Assembly (NCBI GenBank): GCA_022560695.1
Contig: JADFSP010000006.1
Span: forward strand, 1-64,000
Length of the DNA stretch: 64,000 bases
Direction of reading: 5' to 3'
Source of the DNA: Pseudomonadota bacterium
Lineage (GTDB): Bacteria; Pseudomonadota; Gammaproteobacteria; Steroidobacterales; Woeseiaceae
In this document: piece by piece, positions 8,284-17,140 of the stretch
How positions within the stretch are numbered: position 1 is the stretch's first letter
Layout of the letters: every line of letters starts with the position of its first letter
Made by a program: the position numbers and the translations under genes
The notes under the pieces: model-generated
Seen by the model: only the letters and a program-made list of their open reading frames with translations
What the model was told of the DNA's origin: nothing
Database searches by the model: none

Positions 8284-9594
8284 TCAATTCCCAAAATATT
8301 GATCCATGGCAGCAGCAAGTGCGCTGACGTCCGGCTCGATGACGTCGGAGCGGCTCGGCCGCGTCATCATCTCCGCGAGTTCGATGGGCAACGGTATATC
8401 CTCTCCGATGATCGGTTCAACGATGGTTTCGAACTTCGCCGCATGCGCCGTCGCGACCAAAATCCAGTCGTCTGCCACTCGTGCCTGCGCGTCGAGCTGC
8501 CGCCACGCATAGGTCGCGGTCGCCGTGTGCGGACAGGTGGCGAGATTGAAATCCTCGTAATTTCTCCTGATCTGCTCCTCGATCTGCGAGTCGTCAACGG
8601 AAACAACACCGAGCCGCTCGCGCAATATTTCAGCTTCGCCGATCAGGCCGCGCAATCGCTCCATATTACTGGGATCACCGACGTCCATTGCAGACGCCAA
8701 TGTCTGCAGGCTGGGCCGCGGCAGCCACTTCAGATTCTCGAAATAGTCACCGATCGTTCGATTGGCGTTTGTCGCCAAGACGATCGGACCGATTGGAAGG
8801 CCCATTTCGCGAGCCATGATGCACGCGAGCGCGTTGCCGAGGTTGCCGGTCGGGACGATGAAGCCGGGCTTGTTTCCGTGCTCTCGATGATGTCGCAGAC
8901 TCGCGTCGGCATAGTAGGTTGCCTGCGGCAGCAATCGTCCGATATTGATGCTGTTCGCTGAGCTGAAACGATACCGGGCACACAAATCCTCGTCAGCAAA
9001 TGCCACCTTGACGAGGGTCTGGCAATCATCAAACGCACCACGAACCCGCAGCGACAACACATTGTCGCTCCAGCACGTCAGTTGCTGCGCCTGTCGTTCC
9101 GAAACACGCCCGTCCGGATACAGCACGACGACACACATCCCGGGCCTTTGATCAAATGCGGCGGCCACGGCTCCGCCAGTGTCGCCCGACGTAGCGACGA
9201 GTATCGTCAATGGTGATGCCGCATCACCCTCGAGCCGGGTCAGGCAGGCGGCGAGAAAGCCTGCACCGACATCCTTGAAAGCCGCTGTCGGTCCGTGAAA
9301 CAACTCGAGCAGCGACGCTCGTCCTTGCTCGACGGGCAACGGCGTCACAATGATTGGAAATGAAAAAGTTTCGGCGAGGATGTTTTCGAGTTCGGCCGCC
9401 AGCGACGAAGCTTCGAAAAAAGGCCGCAACATCACTTCGGCAACGTCGATGATTGTCTTCGATGCCGAAAAGTCACTTTCCGCAAATATCGGCAGGTGCG
9501 TCGGCATGAACAAGCCGCCGTCGGCAGCGATCCCCTCAACAAGGGCCGTATCGAGGCTCACCGGGTCCGATCCACGCGTACTGACGTAGCGCAT
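8284..9594 (-). CDS. thrC: Threonine synthase
   Basis: Converts O-phosphohomoserine to threonine with PLP. The 436-residue length fits the long (type II) synthase. The PLP-lysine region is LFHGPTAAFKDVGAGF (about 95-110), with the phosphate-binding region around ATSGDTGGAV. It is the last gene of thrABC. The ATG lies only four bases from the terminal repeat of the mini-element at 9598-9866. The sequence GGGACAGGA of that repeat falls eight bases upstream of the start, so the element probably supplies the Shine-Dalgarno. Confidence 0.93.
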   Translation of the reverse strand: MRYVSTRGSDPVSLDTALVEGIAADGGLFMPTHLPIFAESDFSASKTIIDVAEVMLRPFFEASSLAAELENILAETFSFPIIVTPLPVEQGRASLLELFHGPTAAFKDVGAGFLAACLTRLEGDAASPLTILVATSGDTGGAVAAAFDQRPGMCVVVLYPDGRVSERQAQQLTCWSDNVLSLRVRGAFDDCQTLVKVAFADEDLCARYRFSSANSINIGRLLPQATYYADASLRHHREHGNKPGFIVPTGNLGNALACIMAREMGLPIGPIVLATNANRTIGDYFENLKWLPRPSLQTLASAMDVGDPSNMERLRGLIGEAEILRERLGVVSVDDSQIEEQIRRNYEDFNLATCPHTATATYAWRQLDAQARVADDWILVATAHAAKFETIVEPIIGEDIPLPIELAEMMTRPSRSDVIEPDVSALAAAMDQYFGN

Positions 9595-9597
9595 GGT

Positions 9598-9866
9598 TAG
9601 TATCCTGTCCCGTAAGTTCGCATGATTTCAGAACCAGCAAAAAGCGCTGTTACCAGGCGCGTTACGCAGGCAATATCCGGCATATTGGCAAGGGACGCAA
9701 CGCCGTAGCGGCGCTTTTTGCTGCTTCCCGAAGGGCGCGTCCTTCAAGGCCTTTGGCGGTGTTACGCCGCTTGTCAATGAGCCCGCCATTAACGGCACGA
9801 CATGCCTTGCCAAAGGCCTTGAGAGACCCGCGCTGAAACTGTGCGAACTTACGGGACAGGACACTA
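9598..9866. mobile_element. Transposase-less inverted-repeat mini-element (MITE-like) between thrB and thrC
   Basis: The ends form 25-bp terminal inverted repeats beginning TAGTGTCCTGTCCCGTAAG, at 9598-9622 and 9842-9866; they match at 24 of 25 positions (A for G at 9602). The 269-bp body has no gene but strong internal pairing. TCAAGGCCTTTGGC pairs with its complement near 9816-9830, and AGCAAAAAGCGC pairs with GCGCTTTTTGCT. A TA dinucleotide at each edge may be a target duplication. A shorter relative with the same 15-bp ends lies at 21365-21458. The right repeat contains the thrB stop codon; the left repeat abuts the thrC start. Confidence 0.75.
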
Positions 9867-10805
9867 GGTTTCGAGGCGAGCGCCCGGAGCGCTCATTGAA
9901 CTTATCCACGTTTGACACTCGATCTTGAACCCGCGGCAGGCTTGTGCCATTGCGCTCGCGAGTTCGGGCGCCTGCTGATCGTCGCATAACGCGAATATGC
10001 TCGGGCCGCTGCCCGACAGGCTGCATCCGAGCGCACCGGCGCCGATGGCGGCATCCCTGACAGCCTCAAAGTAAGGCAGCGCAGCCGTGCGCTGCGGCTC
10101 GATCACGATGTCCTTGAGCGTCCTGCCGATCATCGCCAGGTCACTCGATGCACAAGCGGCCACGAATCCGGCCAAGTAGCCCTGCTGGGTCAACCATTGC
10201 TCCATCGAGCAGGCGTCTGCAAGCCCGCGGCGCGCTTGTTCCGTGTTCACTTGCAAGTCGGGGTGCAGCACTACCGAACTGACACCCTCGGGTACCGATA
10301 ATCGAATGACCTCGGGCAAAAGTGCGGGTGGGCACAATATCAGCCCACCGAGCAGGCTGGGCGCGACGTTGTCGGCGTGCGTCCCGCCACTTGCGTATTT
10401 CTCACCTTCGAGTGCATACGGCAACAGGTCCGTGGTCTCGAGCGGCGATTCCAGCAGGGCGTTGACCGCGACGGTTGCAGCCACGGCCGAAGCGGCGGAA
10501 CTGCCCATGCCGGATTGCAGTGGCACGCCCTTGAATATTCGGAGCTCAACACCACCCGATTCGCCGTGCTCGTCCCACAGCGCCCGGGCTGCGATCGAGG
10601 CAGTATTCTCATCGGCCCGCGTCGGCAGATCGCGGTGCGGCTCTCCGTCAAGATCCCGCACCTCCGCGATCGTTATGCCAGCCGCATCTCTGCGTGTGGC
10701 GGTGACGCGATCACCGGCACCTTCCAGCGCGAGCCCGAGCATGTCGAATCCTACGGCAACGTTGCCGATGGACGCCGGCGCAAACGCAGTCGCCGTGTCG
10801 CTCAT
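9864..10805 (-). CDS. thrB: Homoserine kinase
   Basis: Phosphorylates homoserine for ThrC. The 313-residue GHMP kinase begins MSDTATAFAPASIGNVAVGFDMLG, the typical N-terminus. The ATP-binding motif PLQSGMGSSAASAVA lies near residue 85, and a C-terminal GHMP motif is GALGCSLSGSGPSIFAL. I chose the ATG at 10805, one base after the thrA stop, over an in-frame GTG at 10820. The TAG stop at 9864-9866 is the outermost triplet of the mini-element repeat, so the original 3' end may have been altered by insertion. Confidence 0.92.
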   Translation of the reverse strand: MSDTATAFAPASIGNVAVGFDMLGLALEGAGDRVTATRRDAAGITIAEVRDLDGEPHRDLPTRADENTASIAARALWDEHGESGGVELRIFKGVPLQSGMGSSAASAVAATVAVNALLESPLETTDLLPYALEGEKYASGGTHADNVAPSLLGGLILCPPALLPEVIRLSVPEGVSSVVLHPDLQVNTEQARRGLADACSMEQWLTQQGYLAGFVAACASSDLAMIGRTLKDIVIEPQRTAALPYFEAVRDAAIGAGALGCSLSGSGPSIFALCDDQQAPELASAMAQACRGFKIECQTWISSMSAPGARLET

Positions 10806-10806
10806 A

Positions 10807-13284
10807 TCAATCGCCTGCACTCAGGTATTTTGCCAACCGCAGCAAGTCGCTGAATACGCCACCGGCTGTTACTTCCGGCCCGGCGCCGGGGCCCTGTATG
10901 ACCAGGGGGCTGGATGCGTATCGAGATGTCTCGAATTGCACGATGTTGTCGGTCAAACTGATGTTGCTGAACGGGTGATCGGCTGCGACGGCTTCGAGCC
11001 TGACTTCGGCTGCACCACCGGCATCAAGCCTGGCAATGTAGCGAAGTTTCCTGTCATCGGCTGCGGCCTGCTCATACAAAGCTTTGATGTCATCGTCGTA
11101 TTCGGGCAATCGATTGAGATAATCGCCAATGTCCACATCGCGCAATGCTTCGGGCACCAGGTTTTGTACCGGAAAGTCGCCGATTTCCACTGTCTGACCG
11201 AGTTCACGGGCCAGGATAGTCAGTTTTCGCGCCACGTCCATGCCGGAGAGGTCGTCGCGCGGGTCCGGTTCCGTGTAGCCGCTCTCAATGGCATCCCTGA
11301 CGATCTCCGAAAATGGTGTCGTGCCATCATAGACGTTGAACAGGTACGCCAGCGTACCCGAGAAAATACCTTGCACCGACCGAATTTCATCACCGGTATC
11401 GATCAAATCGCGCAACGTGCTGATGACCGGTAGCGCCGCACCGACAGTGGTCTCATAGAAAAAATGCGAACTGCCTCGCTCCGCTGTCTGTTTCAATTTG
11501 TGATAGTCGCCGATCGCACCACTGACCGCTTTCTTGTTCGGCGTGATGACATGAATACCGCGCTCGAGCCAACCCGCGTAACAGGCGGCGATCGATTCAC
11601 TCGCCGTGCAATCGATAATAACTGCGTGCGGCAAGTGATCCGGGTTGATATGACGTTCGAATTTGTCGAGATCGAAATCGATCGCCGACCTCTCGAATTC
11701 AGATGCCCAGTCGGCGAGATCGATGCGCCGGTCGCCCAGAAGCATTGAACGGGAACGTGCAATCGCGCGGACACGCAAATCCAGCTTGAATTCGCTCATC
11801 AGGCGCTCGGTTTGCATCTCGATTTGACGCAGCAACGTGCCGCCCACTGTGCCAGGTCCAACAAGGCCGATCGAAATCGTTTTTGATGACAGGTAAAAGC
11901 CGGAATGGACGGCACGCAGTGCCCGCGTCGCGTCGTCAGAATCGACCACGGCCGAGATATTCCGCTCCGAAGATCCTTGCGCGATCGCACGGACATTGAT
12001 GCCGGCGCGCCCCAGTGTGCCAAAAAATCGCGCAGCAATTCCAGGCGTACCCGCCATGCCGTCGCCGACCACCGCAATGATACTTTGATCGTCGCTGATT
12101 TCGACACTTTGAATCAGACCGCCTGCGACCTCGTCCGCGAACGCCTCAGAAATGACTTCGCGCGCACGCTCGGCGACGTCGAGTGGCACGGCGATACAGA
12201 TCGAATGCTCGGAACTCGCCTGTGATATCAGCGTGACCGACACACCGGCTTTTCTGAGCGCTGCGAACAGCCTGTCCGCCGTGCCGGGAACGCCAATCAT
12301 GCCGGTGCCTTCCACATTCACGAGCGCCATTCCCCCAACCGCCGTAATGCCCTTGATACTGTCCACCGACGTCACATCGGCGGCGATCCGGCTACCCGGG
12401 GCTGACGGATTATGGCTGTTTCGAATAGTGATCGGTATGTCATTTGCAATGGCGGGTCCAAGGGCTTGCGGATGAATGACCTTGGCGCCGAAATACGCGA
12501 GTTCCATCGCCTCGGTATACGTCAGCTGTTCGATGACGTGCGCCTCAGGGACACGCTTCGGATCAGCGCTCATGACGCCGTCGACGTCTGTCCAGATGCA
12601 GAGTTCTGCGGCACCACAAAGCGCCGCCAGGATCGCCGCCGAATAGTCGCTGCCGTTGCGTCCCAGCGTGGTCTGCAAGCCATCTTCATCAACTGCGATG
12701 AATCCCGTCATGACCGCGATGCCGGAGAACTTCTTCGCTATTTGCGATGCGAACCTGGACCGCGAAACGTCCCACAATACAGATGGGCCTAACTCAGTAT
12801 GACGCACAGTGATAATGTCTCGAGCATCGATCCAGGTGCCACCCCGACCGGGTGCTCGCCGTTCCAGCAACGCAGCGAGCAGGCGCGCCGACCAAATTTC
12901 GCCGTATCCGGCGACGACGTCCCGGCTGCGTTGCGGCGCCGACTTCACCGGCACGATCGCGCTCAGCACTTCCCTGATAACAATCGCATCCTGGCCCCAG
13001 GAATCGAGTAACGCGACAAGCCGGTCTCCCTCGATCAACGCCCTGGCCGTCTCCGAATAGCGTTCACCGATCGTGTTGAGTTCGGCATCGAATCCCCTGT
13101 CGCCCTGCTCCGCAACAATCGTGAGGTGGATCAGTGCGTCCGTCATGCCGCTCATGGCGGACACCACGACACCGATGCGTTCGTCCTGATAGTCGAGCAG
13201 CAAGTCCGCGACACGACGGAAACAGTCGGCATCCGCAAGGCTGCTGCCGCCGAACTTGTGAATTTTCCAGCGATTCTTCGCCAC
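10807..13284 (-). CDS. thrA: Bifunctional aspartokinase / homoserine dehydrogenase I
   Basis: Catalyses the first and third steps from aspartate to threonine. The 825-residue fusion has an aspartokinase domain (about 1-300, KFGGSSLAD near residue 10) and two central ACT-type regulatory regions (about 315-460). The homoserine dehydrogenase part runs from about 468 (ISIGLVGPGTVGGTLL nucleotide-binding loop) to the end. Such fusions in enteric and related gammaproteobacteria are inhibited by threonine. The GTG start at 13284 has GGAGGT ten bases ahead. No threonine-rich leader peptide or attenuator is visible upstream. thrB follows one base after the stop. Confidence 0.94.
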   Translation of the reverse strand: MAKNRWKIHKFGGSSLADADCFRRVADLLLDYQDERIGVVVSAMSGMTDALIHLTIVAEQGDRGFDAELNTIGERYSETARALIEGDRLVALLDSWGQDAIVIREVLSAIVPVKSAPQRSRDVVAGYGEIWSARLLAALLERRAPGRGGTWIDARDIITVRHTELGPSVLWDVSRSRFASQIAKKFSGIAVMTGFIAVDEDGLQTTLGRNGSDYSAAILAALCGAAELCIWTDVDGVMSADPKRVPEAHVIEQLTYTEAMELAYFGAKVIHPQALGPAIANDIPITIRNSHNPSAPGSRIAADVTSVDSIKGITAVGGMALVNVEGTGMIGVPGTADRLFAALRKAGVSVTLISQASSEHSICIAVPLDVAERAREVISEAFADEVAGGLIQSVEISDDQSIIAVVGDGMAGTPGIAARFFGTLGRAGINVRAIAQGSSERNISAVVDSDDATRALRAVHSGFYLSSKTISIGLVGPGTVGGTLLRQIEMQTERLMSEFKLDLRVRAIARSRSMLLGDRRIDLADWASEFERSAIDFDLDKFERHINPDHLPHAVIIDCTASESIAACYAGWLERGIHVITPNKKAVSGAIGDYHKLKQTAERGSSHFFYETTVGAALPVISTLRDLIDTGDEIRSVQGIFSGTLAYLFNVYDGTTPFSEIVRDAIESGYTEPDPRDDLSGMDVARKLTILARELGQTVEIGDFPVQNLVPEALRDVDIGDYLNRLPEYDDDIKALYEQAAADDRKLRYIARLDAGGAAEVRLEAVAADHPFSNISLTDNIVQFETSRYASSPLVIQGPGAGPEVTAGGVFSDLLRLAKYLSAGD

Positions 13285-13388
13285 TTAATCCGGCACCTCC
13301 ACTGCAAACGGCTGCATGACAGCGGCAGAATCAGGCACACAGCACGCGTTATTTGATGTTATTGCCGGGCGTCGTGAAACGGGAGAAC

Positions 13389-13433
13389 TGGTGGGGCGTG
13401 TAGGGATCGAACCTACGACCAGTCGGTTAAAAG
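13389..13433 (-). other. Displaced 3' part of the original tRNA-Lys (attL)
   Basis: Read on the minus strand this is CTTTTAACC...GTC, then a T arm GTAGG/CCTAC, an acceptor 3' strand ACGCCCC and an encoded CCA. It is thus the 3' half of a tRNA-Lys with no 5' half attached. Bases 13417-13433 (GACCAGTCGGTTAAAAG) are identical to 21239-21255 in the intact tRNA gene. The acceptor strand would still pair with the 5' strand of the intact gene, as expected if an island recombined into the anticodon arm and replaced the 3' half. Confidence 0.85.
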
Positions 13434-13540
13434 TGGAATTTTGCATTCCTGACCGAGTTGGAGGAAATTGGACCACCCTTCTAAAACCCTTTCATAGCAT
13501 GTGTTGTAGCAAGACACACCCCGACGTAGTAAGATGGAAA

Positions 13541-13625
13541 AGTGAGACGCAGGTGAGACTTATTGCAAAAAATGAGACTTATCTGAGACGCGTAGAGCAG
13601 TCGGTTAACCTCTTAGAGCATTCGG
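13541..13625. promoter_or_regulatory. Probable integrase arm-type sites and tRNA-like repeats
   Basis: Four TGAGAC motifs (13543, 13554, 13573, 13584) lie between attL and the integrase; two are extended to TGAGACTTAT. Two more, AATGAGACTTA and GATGAGACTTATTG, lie at 21143-21167 beside attR. This distribution on both element ends fits arm-type binding sites of a tyrosine recombinase. Next to them, TAGAGCAGTCGG (13593-13604) and TAGAGCATTCGG (13614-13625) copy the tRNA-Lys D-stem/anticodon-stem sequence. Confidence 0.55.
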
Positions 13626-13629
13626 TGCT

Positions 13630-14802
13630 ATGGCAAATCAAAAGATACGGATCACAGCATCTCGGATCAGTCGCCTAAATTTTGATCCGAACAAACCCAC
13701 AAAGCAAATCATTTTTGATTCACAACTGGCCGGCTTTGGCGTCCGCATCTATCCGTCAGGGCGGAAGGTTTACGTTCTCCAATATGGAAGCAGCGCAAGA
13801 CGGCGACTGATGGTCATTGCGCCATGCACTACCGGCAAGGATGTCGACGTAGTGCGGGAAAAAGCACAGGAATTGCTCCGCAAAAAACACTCCGACGGCA
13901 TCGACCCGCTGAGTGAGAACAAGCGTATAACCACATCAACAGTAGCTGCAATTGTGCAGTCGTTCATCGATTCAAAAGCGCCGACTTGGGCATCGAGAGA
14001 AAAAGCCAGCTGTGAATCCCGGCTCAAGAATCACATCGGGCCGCATATCGGTAATATTTCGTTGAAAAAGCTGACACGTGCCGAGGTAGTCAATATGCAC
14101 GCCAGCGTGACGAAGACGACAATCTACGAAGCAAACCGGTCGCTGCAAATGCTTCGTGCGGCGATCAATTGGGCGATAACGAGCCAAGGCTGGCGAGTAT
14201 CCGAATTGGTAGAAGGCGAAAACCCTGCAACGCGCATCAAACTCAATCCGGAAAAACGCCGTAAGGAATGGGTGCGCCCGAAGGAGCTTCCCGCACTTGT
14301 GAGGGCCATCAAGCAAGAGAAAAACCCTTGGTTTCGCGCATTCTTTCTCATGACACTTGCGACCGGTGCAAGAAAGGGCGAGTTGCTAAATTTGAAGTGG
14401 AAGGATGTCGATCTAAAAAACCGCGTGATTTTGTTTCGGGATACGAAGAACAAAGAGGATCACGAAATACCACTCGCAGCGGACACCGTGAAGCTGTTAC
14501 GAGAGTTGCCGCGCACGCTAAAGAATCCCTATGTGTTCTGTGGTCACGTAAGCGGCAAGCCAATCAATAATCCGTACAAGCCGTGGACGCGAATCTTGAA
14601 GCGGTCAGGAATTGCTCGGCGCGTGACCATCCATGATTTACGGCGAACGGTTGGCAGTTTACTCGCCAGTTCCGGCTTCACGACACAACAAATCGGCAAG
14701 TTACTCAATCACAAGAGCGAAATCACTGCCAGGGTTTACGCCGAAATCGCCGACGAAGCGAAGTCGGATATGGTCGGAGCAATGGCGGAAATGATCAAGT
14801 GA
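13630..14802 (+). CDS. Tyrosine recombinase (island integrase)
   Basis: Integrase of 390 residues. The N-terminal arm-binding domain shows the DUF4102-like pattern LAGFGVRIYPSGRKVYVLQYG. A core-binding SAM-like domain (about 90-175) follows. The catalytic domain has arginine in TGARKGELLNLKW, the HxxR box HDLRRTVG, and the tyrosine in EITARVYAEI. It lies 197 bp from attL in the tRNA-Lys 3' remnant, as usual for tRNA-targeting integrases. It should mediate recombination at GACCAGTCGGTTAAAAG. Its stop overlaps the next gene by four bases. Confidence 0.93.
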   Translation: MANQKIRITASRISRLNFDPNKPTKQIIFDSQLAGFGVRIYPSGRKVYVLQYGSSARRRLMVIAPCTTGKDVDVVREKAQELLRKKHSDGIDPLSENKRITTSTVAAIVQSFIDSKAPTWASREKASCESRLKNHIGPHIGNISLKKLTRAEVVNMHASVTKTTIYEANRSLQMLRAAINWAITSQGWRVSELVEGENPATRIKLNPEKRRKEWVRPKELPALVRAIKQEKNPWFRAFFLMTLATGARKGELLNLKWKDVDLKNRVILFRDTKNKEDHEIPLAADTVKLLRELPRTLKNPYVFCGHVSGKPINNPYKPWTRILKRSGIARRVTIHDLRRTVGSLLASSGFTTQQIGKLLNHKSEITARVYAEIADEAKSDMVGAMAEMIK

Positions 14803-15323
14803 AAACCACAATAGAAAAGCGCGGCCTTCATCGACGCGTGACCCTCACACCGGAAAACGAAGACGAATCTTGGAGCAACTTTCGCAAGTTGGCGAGCGCC
14901 CCCGATCACTACGTCGAAGACGCCAAGAACCGAGCGAGCCAAATTGCGAACAACGATCCAGAATACGACCGAGCGTTAGACGTTTTGGAATATTGCCGCG
15001 AAGCACAACGCGTCCTTGATAGCCCCGGGCAGCGAGACGCTTTTTCCCTCGGCGTCCGCCTTGCTCAATCAATCGGACATTTGAATGCCGATCGCGCGTG
15101 GCAGAAGCCAGTGACTGCCGGGGCAGGTGCGATAAGAGGTGGGCGAAAGGGAGCCGAAGTGACCCACGGTCCGAAAGGGAGCAAAGGCCAGAAATATCGG
15201 GATGCCTTCAAAGCAAGGCGAAGATTACATCCTGGCGAAACGAAAACCGCGTCGCGAAAAGCGGTTGCCGACGAATTTGGCGTTAATTACAAAACGGTCG
15301 AGCGACACACGAAAGAAAAATAA
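14799..15323 (+). CDS. Hypothetical island protein with C-terminal HTH
   Basis: A 174-residue protein starting with GTG that overlaps the integrase stop (GTGA), so it is probably co-translated. The C-terminal 35 residues, ASRKAVADEFGVNYKTVERH, look like a homeodomain-like HTH of the resolvase or transposase kind. The middle, GGRKGAEVTHGPKGSKGQKY, is flexible and basic. No catalytic residues of a known family can be seen. A DNA-binding accessory for integration, replication or regulation of the island is plausible. Function is unproven. Confidence 0.6.
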   Translation: MKTTIEKRGLHRRVTLTPENEDESWSNFRKLASAPDHYVEDAKNRASQIANNDPEYDRALDVLEYCREAQRVLDSPGQRDAFSLGVRLAQSIGHLNADRAWQKPVTAGAGAIRGGRKGAEVTHGPKGSKGQKYRDAFKARRRLHPGETKTASRKAVADEFGVNYKTVERHTKEK

Positions 15324-15392
15324 AAAGGGACACTGGCTCACACCGTCCCCTTACCGCGTGGTTTCCTCCCCTCTCACACCGGAGGAATCAAT

Positions 15393-15623
15393 ATGACACA
15401 CACGGAACTAAACACGAGCGACCCCCTGCTTTGTCGACGAACTGTCGCCGAATATCTTGGCGTCAAACTCGTAACGCTCGAAAAATGGGCACAACTCGGC
15501 ACCGGTCCAAAATATATCAAGGTCGGTCGACTACCTCGGTATCGAAAATCCGATCTTGATCGATGGCTAAACGAGCGAACCATCGAAACAGACACCAGCA
15601 GCGGTTTCCCAACCGCAGCCTAA
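15393..15623 (+). CDS. AlpA/excisionase-like helix-turn-helix protein
   Basis: A 76-residue MerR-like HTH of the excisionase (Xis)/AlpA group. Seen: LLCRRTVAEYLGVKLVTLEKW, then GPKYIKVGRLPRYRKSDLDRWL. That is the HTH_17 layout of one helix-turn-helix, a short wing and a final DLDRWL helix. A GGAGGAAT Shine-Dalgarno lies seven bases ahead of the ATG. In tRNA islands these small proteins direct excision or switch on element genes. Position just after integrase and HTH genes fits this. Confidence 0.8.
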   Translation: MTHTELNTSDPLLCRRTVAEYLGVKLVTLEKWAQLGTGPKYIKVGRLPRYRKSDLDRWLNERTIETDTSSGFPTAA

Positions 15624-15673
15624 GAAAAAGAAACCACCGGCACCGGCAGTGACTGAAACGTCACAAACAAAAA

Positions 15674-15703
15674 CCCCGCGACTCTGGCTAAACAGGCGCG
15701 GGG
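15674..15703. terminator. GC hairpin after the excisionase-like gene
   Basis: CCCCGCG (15674-15680) pairs with CGCGGGG (15697-15703) around a 16-base loop. A run of A residues precedes it, giving a T run on the minus strand, and no T run follows it on the plus strand. It lies between the excisionase-like gene and the FDXHR gene. It may act as a minus-strand terminator or a weak attenuator. Confidence 0.4.
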
Positions 15704-15733
15704 CTAACGCATCTCTTGTCGAGGGAGAAAAAC

Positions 15734-16060
15734 ATGCCCGTGCATTTAAACATACCGAACGACCAACGAACAAGTTATGAACATTTCTTTCGTTTCGAGC
15801 AACGAAGTCGCCATCCAAAAAGTGAAATCGCACTCGAAGTTCCTACGCTTCCAATCAACAGCAACAGATGCTTGTGCGCGAGCTGTAAACAGTATTTCGG
15901 CGGCGTTCGTACCTTCGAGATACATAGGGTAGGCCCTGCCTTAGATCGTGCGTGTTTGGGCTTGGCTGGCATGGCTGAGAGGCGTTTGCAGCTCGATGCA
16001 AAGGGGTACTGGGTTCGTGAGCACACTAAACGTCACATTCAGTCGGCTCCGTCGTTGTGA
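15734..16060 (+). CDS. FDXHR-type zinc-ribbon small protein
   Basis: A 108-residue protein with the pattern CLCASCKQYFGGVRTFEIHR near residues 46-65, followed by a later Cys in DRACLG. This matches the FDXHR-type putative zinc-binding domain common in phages and integrative elements: CxxC, then F-(D/E)-x-H-R. I prefer the ATG at 15734, which has GAGGGAG about seven bases ahead, over an in-frame TTG at 15716. The role of the family is not known. The stop overlaps the start of the next gene. Confidence 0.65.
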   Translation: MPVHLNIPNDQRTSYEHFFRFEQRSRHPKSEIALEVPTLPINSNRCLCASCKQYFGGVRTFEIHRVGPALDRACLGLAGMAERRLQLDAKGYWVREHTKRHIQSAPSL

Positions 16061-16440
16061 CAGTCGTCAGCTTGGATTTGCGGCGACCGGGAAAGCGGCT
16101 GGCGAATACATACTGTATTCAAATCAATCCAGTCTATATGCAAAAAATGCTCAAAGGTTTTCGTGGTCATGGATCAGCGGAATTTTTCCGCCAGCACACC
16201 GACGAACTCTGGGAAGCACAATTTAGCGCCATGACATGCGCTGAGTATGGAGCGTTCCGACGCATCCTCGCCATGTTCGCCAGAAGCAAAAAAGCCTTGA
16301 AGGAAAAAATGATCGTTATGACGAAGAAGGAACTCCAAATGCATGGCATTAGCGTGCACTTATTGACGCAAGTTGGTGAGCGTTTGGGTCACGTCAATAT
16401 TTCGTTGCTAACTGGCTCCGGTGAAATCAAAGACTTATGA
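16057..16440 (+). CDS. Hypothetical island protein, 127 aa
   Basis: Not recognised. The 127-residue product starts at GTG overlapping the previous stop (GTGA), suggesting translational coupling. It is basic and mostly helical in appearance (MFARSKKALKEKMIVMTKKELQM). There are no membrane segments, cysteine clusters or catalytic motifs. A shorter form could begin at the ATG near 16138. Bases 16441-16679 after it contain no gene, only a T-rich run ahead of the next Shine-Dalgarno. Confidence 0.5.
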   Translation: MTVVSLDLRRPGKRLANTYCIQINPVYMQKMLKGFRGHGSAEFFRQHTDELWEAQFSAMTCAEYGAFRRILAMFARSKKALKEKMIVMTKKELQMHGISVHLLTQVGERLGHVNISLLTGSGEIKDL

Positions 16441-16679
16441 ACATTTTAAGAGCCCCGAGAAGGAGAAGGATATAGATAAGGTTATGCATGTGCGTGCATG
16501 ACTTCATGTTCCACATTGGTGGGTAGTACTAAGAGGGAATCTTTTCTGATTAACGGTGGCGAAATTGACAGTAAATGCAGATAGGACATTCGAACTTGGG
16601 GAAGGGGGTGATCAAAATCTCAAACTCAACTTTCCGAAACCGAGACGCCGGTACATTTTTTTTTGGAGGGTAAAGGCCC

Positions 16680-17123
16680 ATGCGTGAAAAGAAACGACCG
16701 ACTGCCATGGAGCTAATAAAAGGCGCCCCGGGGATTCAGACGGAAGCGGCGGTAAAAGAGCCACCGCAGCAACGGAAAACGCCATACGCGCCACCACCGC
16801 GCCTTAATGAGTCTCAAGCAGCCATCTGGGGTGAAGTAGAGGCCACAGTCAGTCTATCCAGTTGCGATCTGTTTATGTTGGAGACGCTTGTTTGCTTGTT
16901 GGACCAACAACGGGTTTTGCAATTATCAGTAAATCAGGACGGCCCCATCATCAAGCAAGCCAATGGCCGCCCCATGCATAACCCGGCAGCAACGGCTTTG
17001 CGTCATTTGGAGCCGCAACTGACTCGATGCTTCAAAGAGTTAGGTATGAGTCCGGCGACGCGGAAGCGTTTGAAGTTGGATTGTCGCGCGAACGAGGAAT
17101 TCAACGAGTGGGCAGAATTTTGA
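16680..17123 (+). CDS. P27-family-like phage terminase small subunit
   Basis: A 147-residue protein with the shape of P27-like small terminases. There is a proline-rich N-terminus (PYAPPPRLNESQAAIWGEV) and helical segments around CDLFMLETLVCLLDQQRVL. The end is typical: NPAATALRHLEPQLTRCFKELGMSPATRKRLKL. Small terminase recognises packaging sites on DNA. In satellites, an own small terminase redirects a helper phage's packaging motor to the satellite genome. A GGAGGGTAAAG run precedes the ATG. No large terminase is present in the island. Confidence 0.7.
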   Translation: MREKKRPTAMELIKGAPGIQTEAAVKEPPQQRKTPYAPPPRLNESQAAIWGEVEATVSLSSCDLFMLETLVCLLDQQRVLQLSVNQDGPIIKQANGRPMHNPAATALRHLEPQLTRCFKELGMSPATRKRLKLDCRANEEFNEWAEF

Positions 17124-17140
17124 ATCTTGCGGAGAAGAAA

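Noticed and set aside
9628..10026. 132-aa frame spanning the mini-element and thrB end
   Set aside because: It crosses the element border and the thrB coding region in another frame, with no homology or start signal.
10243..11433. 396-aa plus-strand frame
   Set aside because: It lies opposite thrB and thrA, both with full family motifs, and its sequence has no recognisable domain.
13285..13388. thr leader peptide and attenuator
   Set aside because: No short frame rich in threonine or isoleucine codons and no terminator/antiterminator pair is visible upstream of thrA.
13389..13433. Functional tRNA gene
   Set aside because: Only the 3' half is present; no D arm or acceptor 5' strand is attached. 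It is the displaced end of tRNA-Lys.
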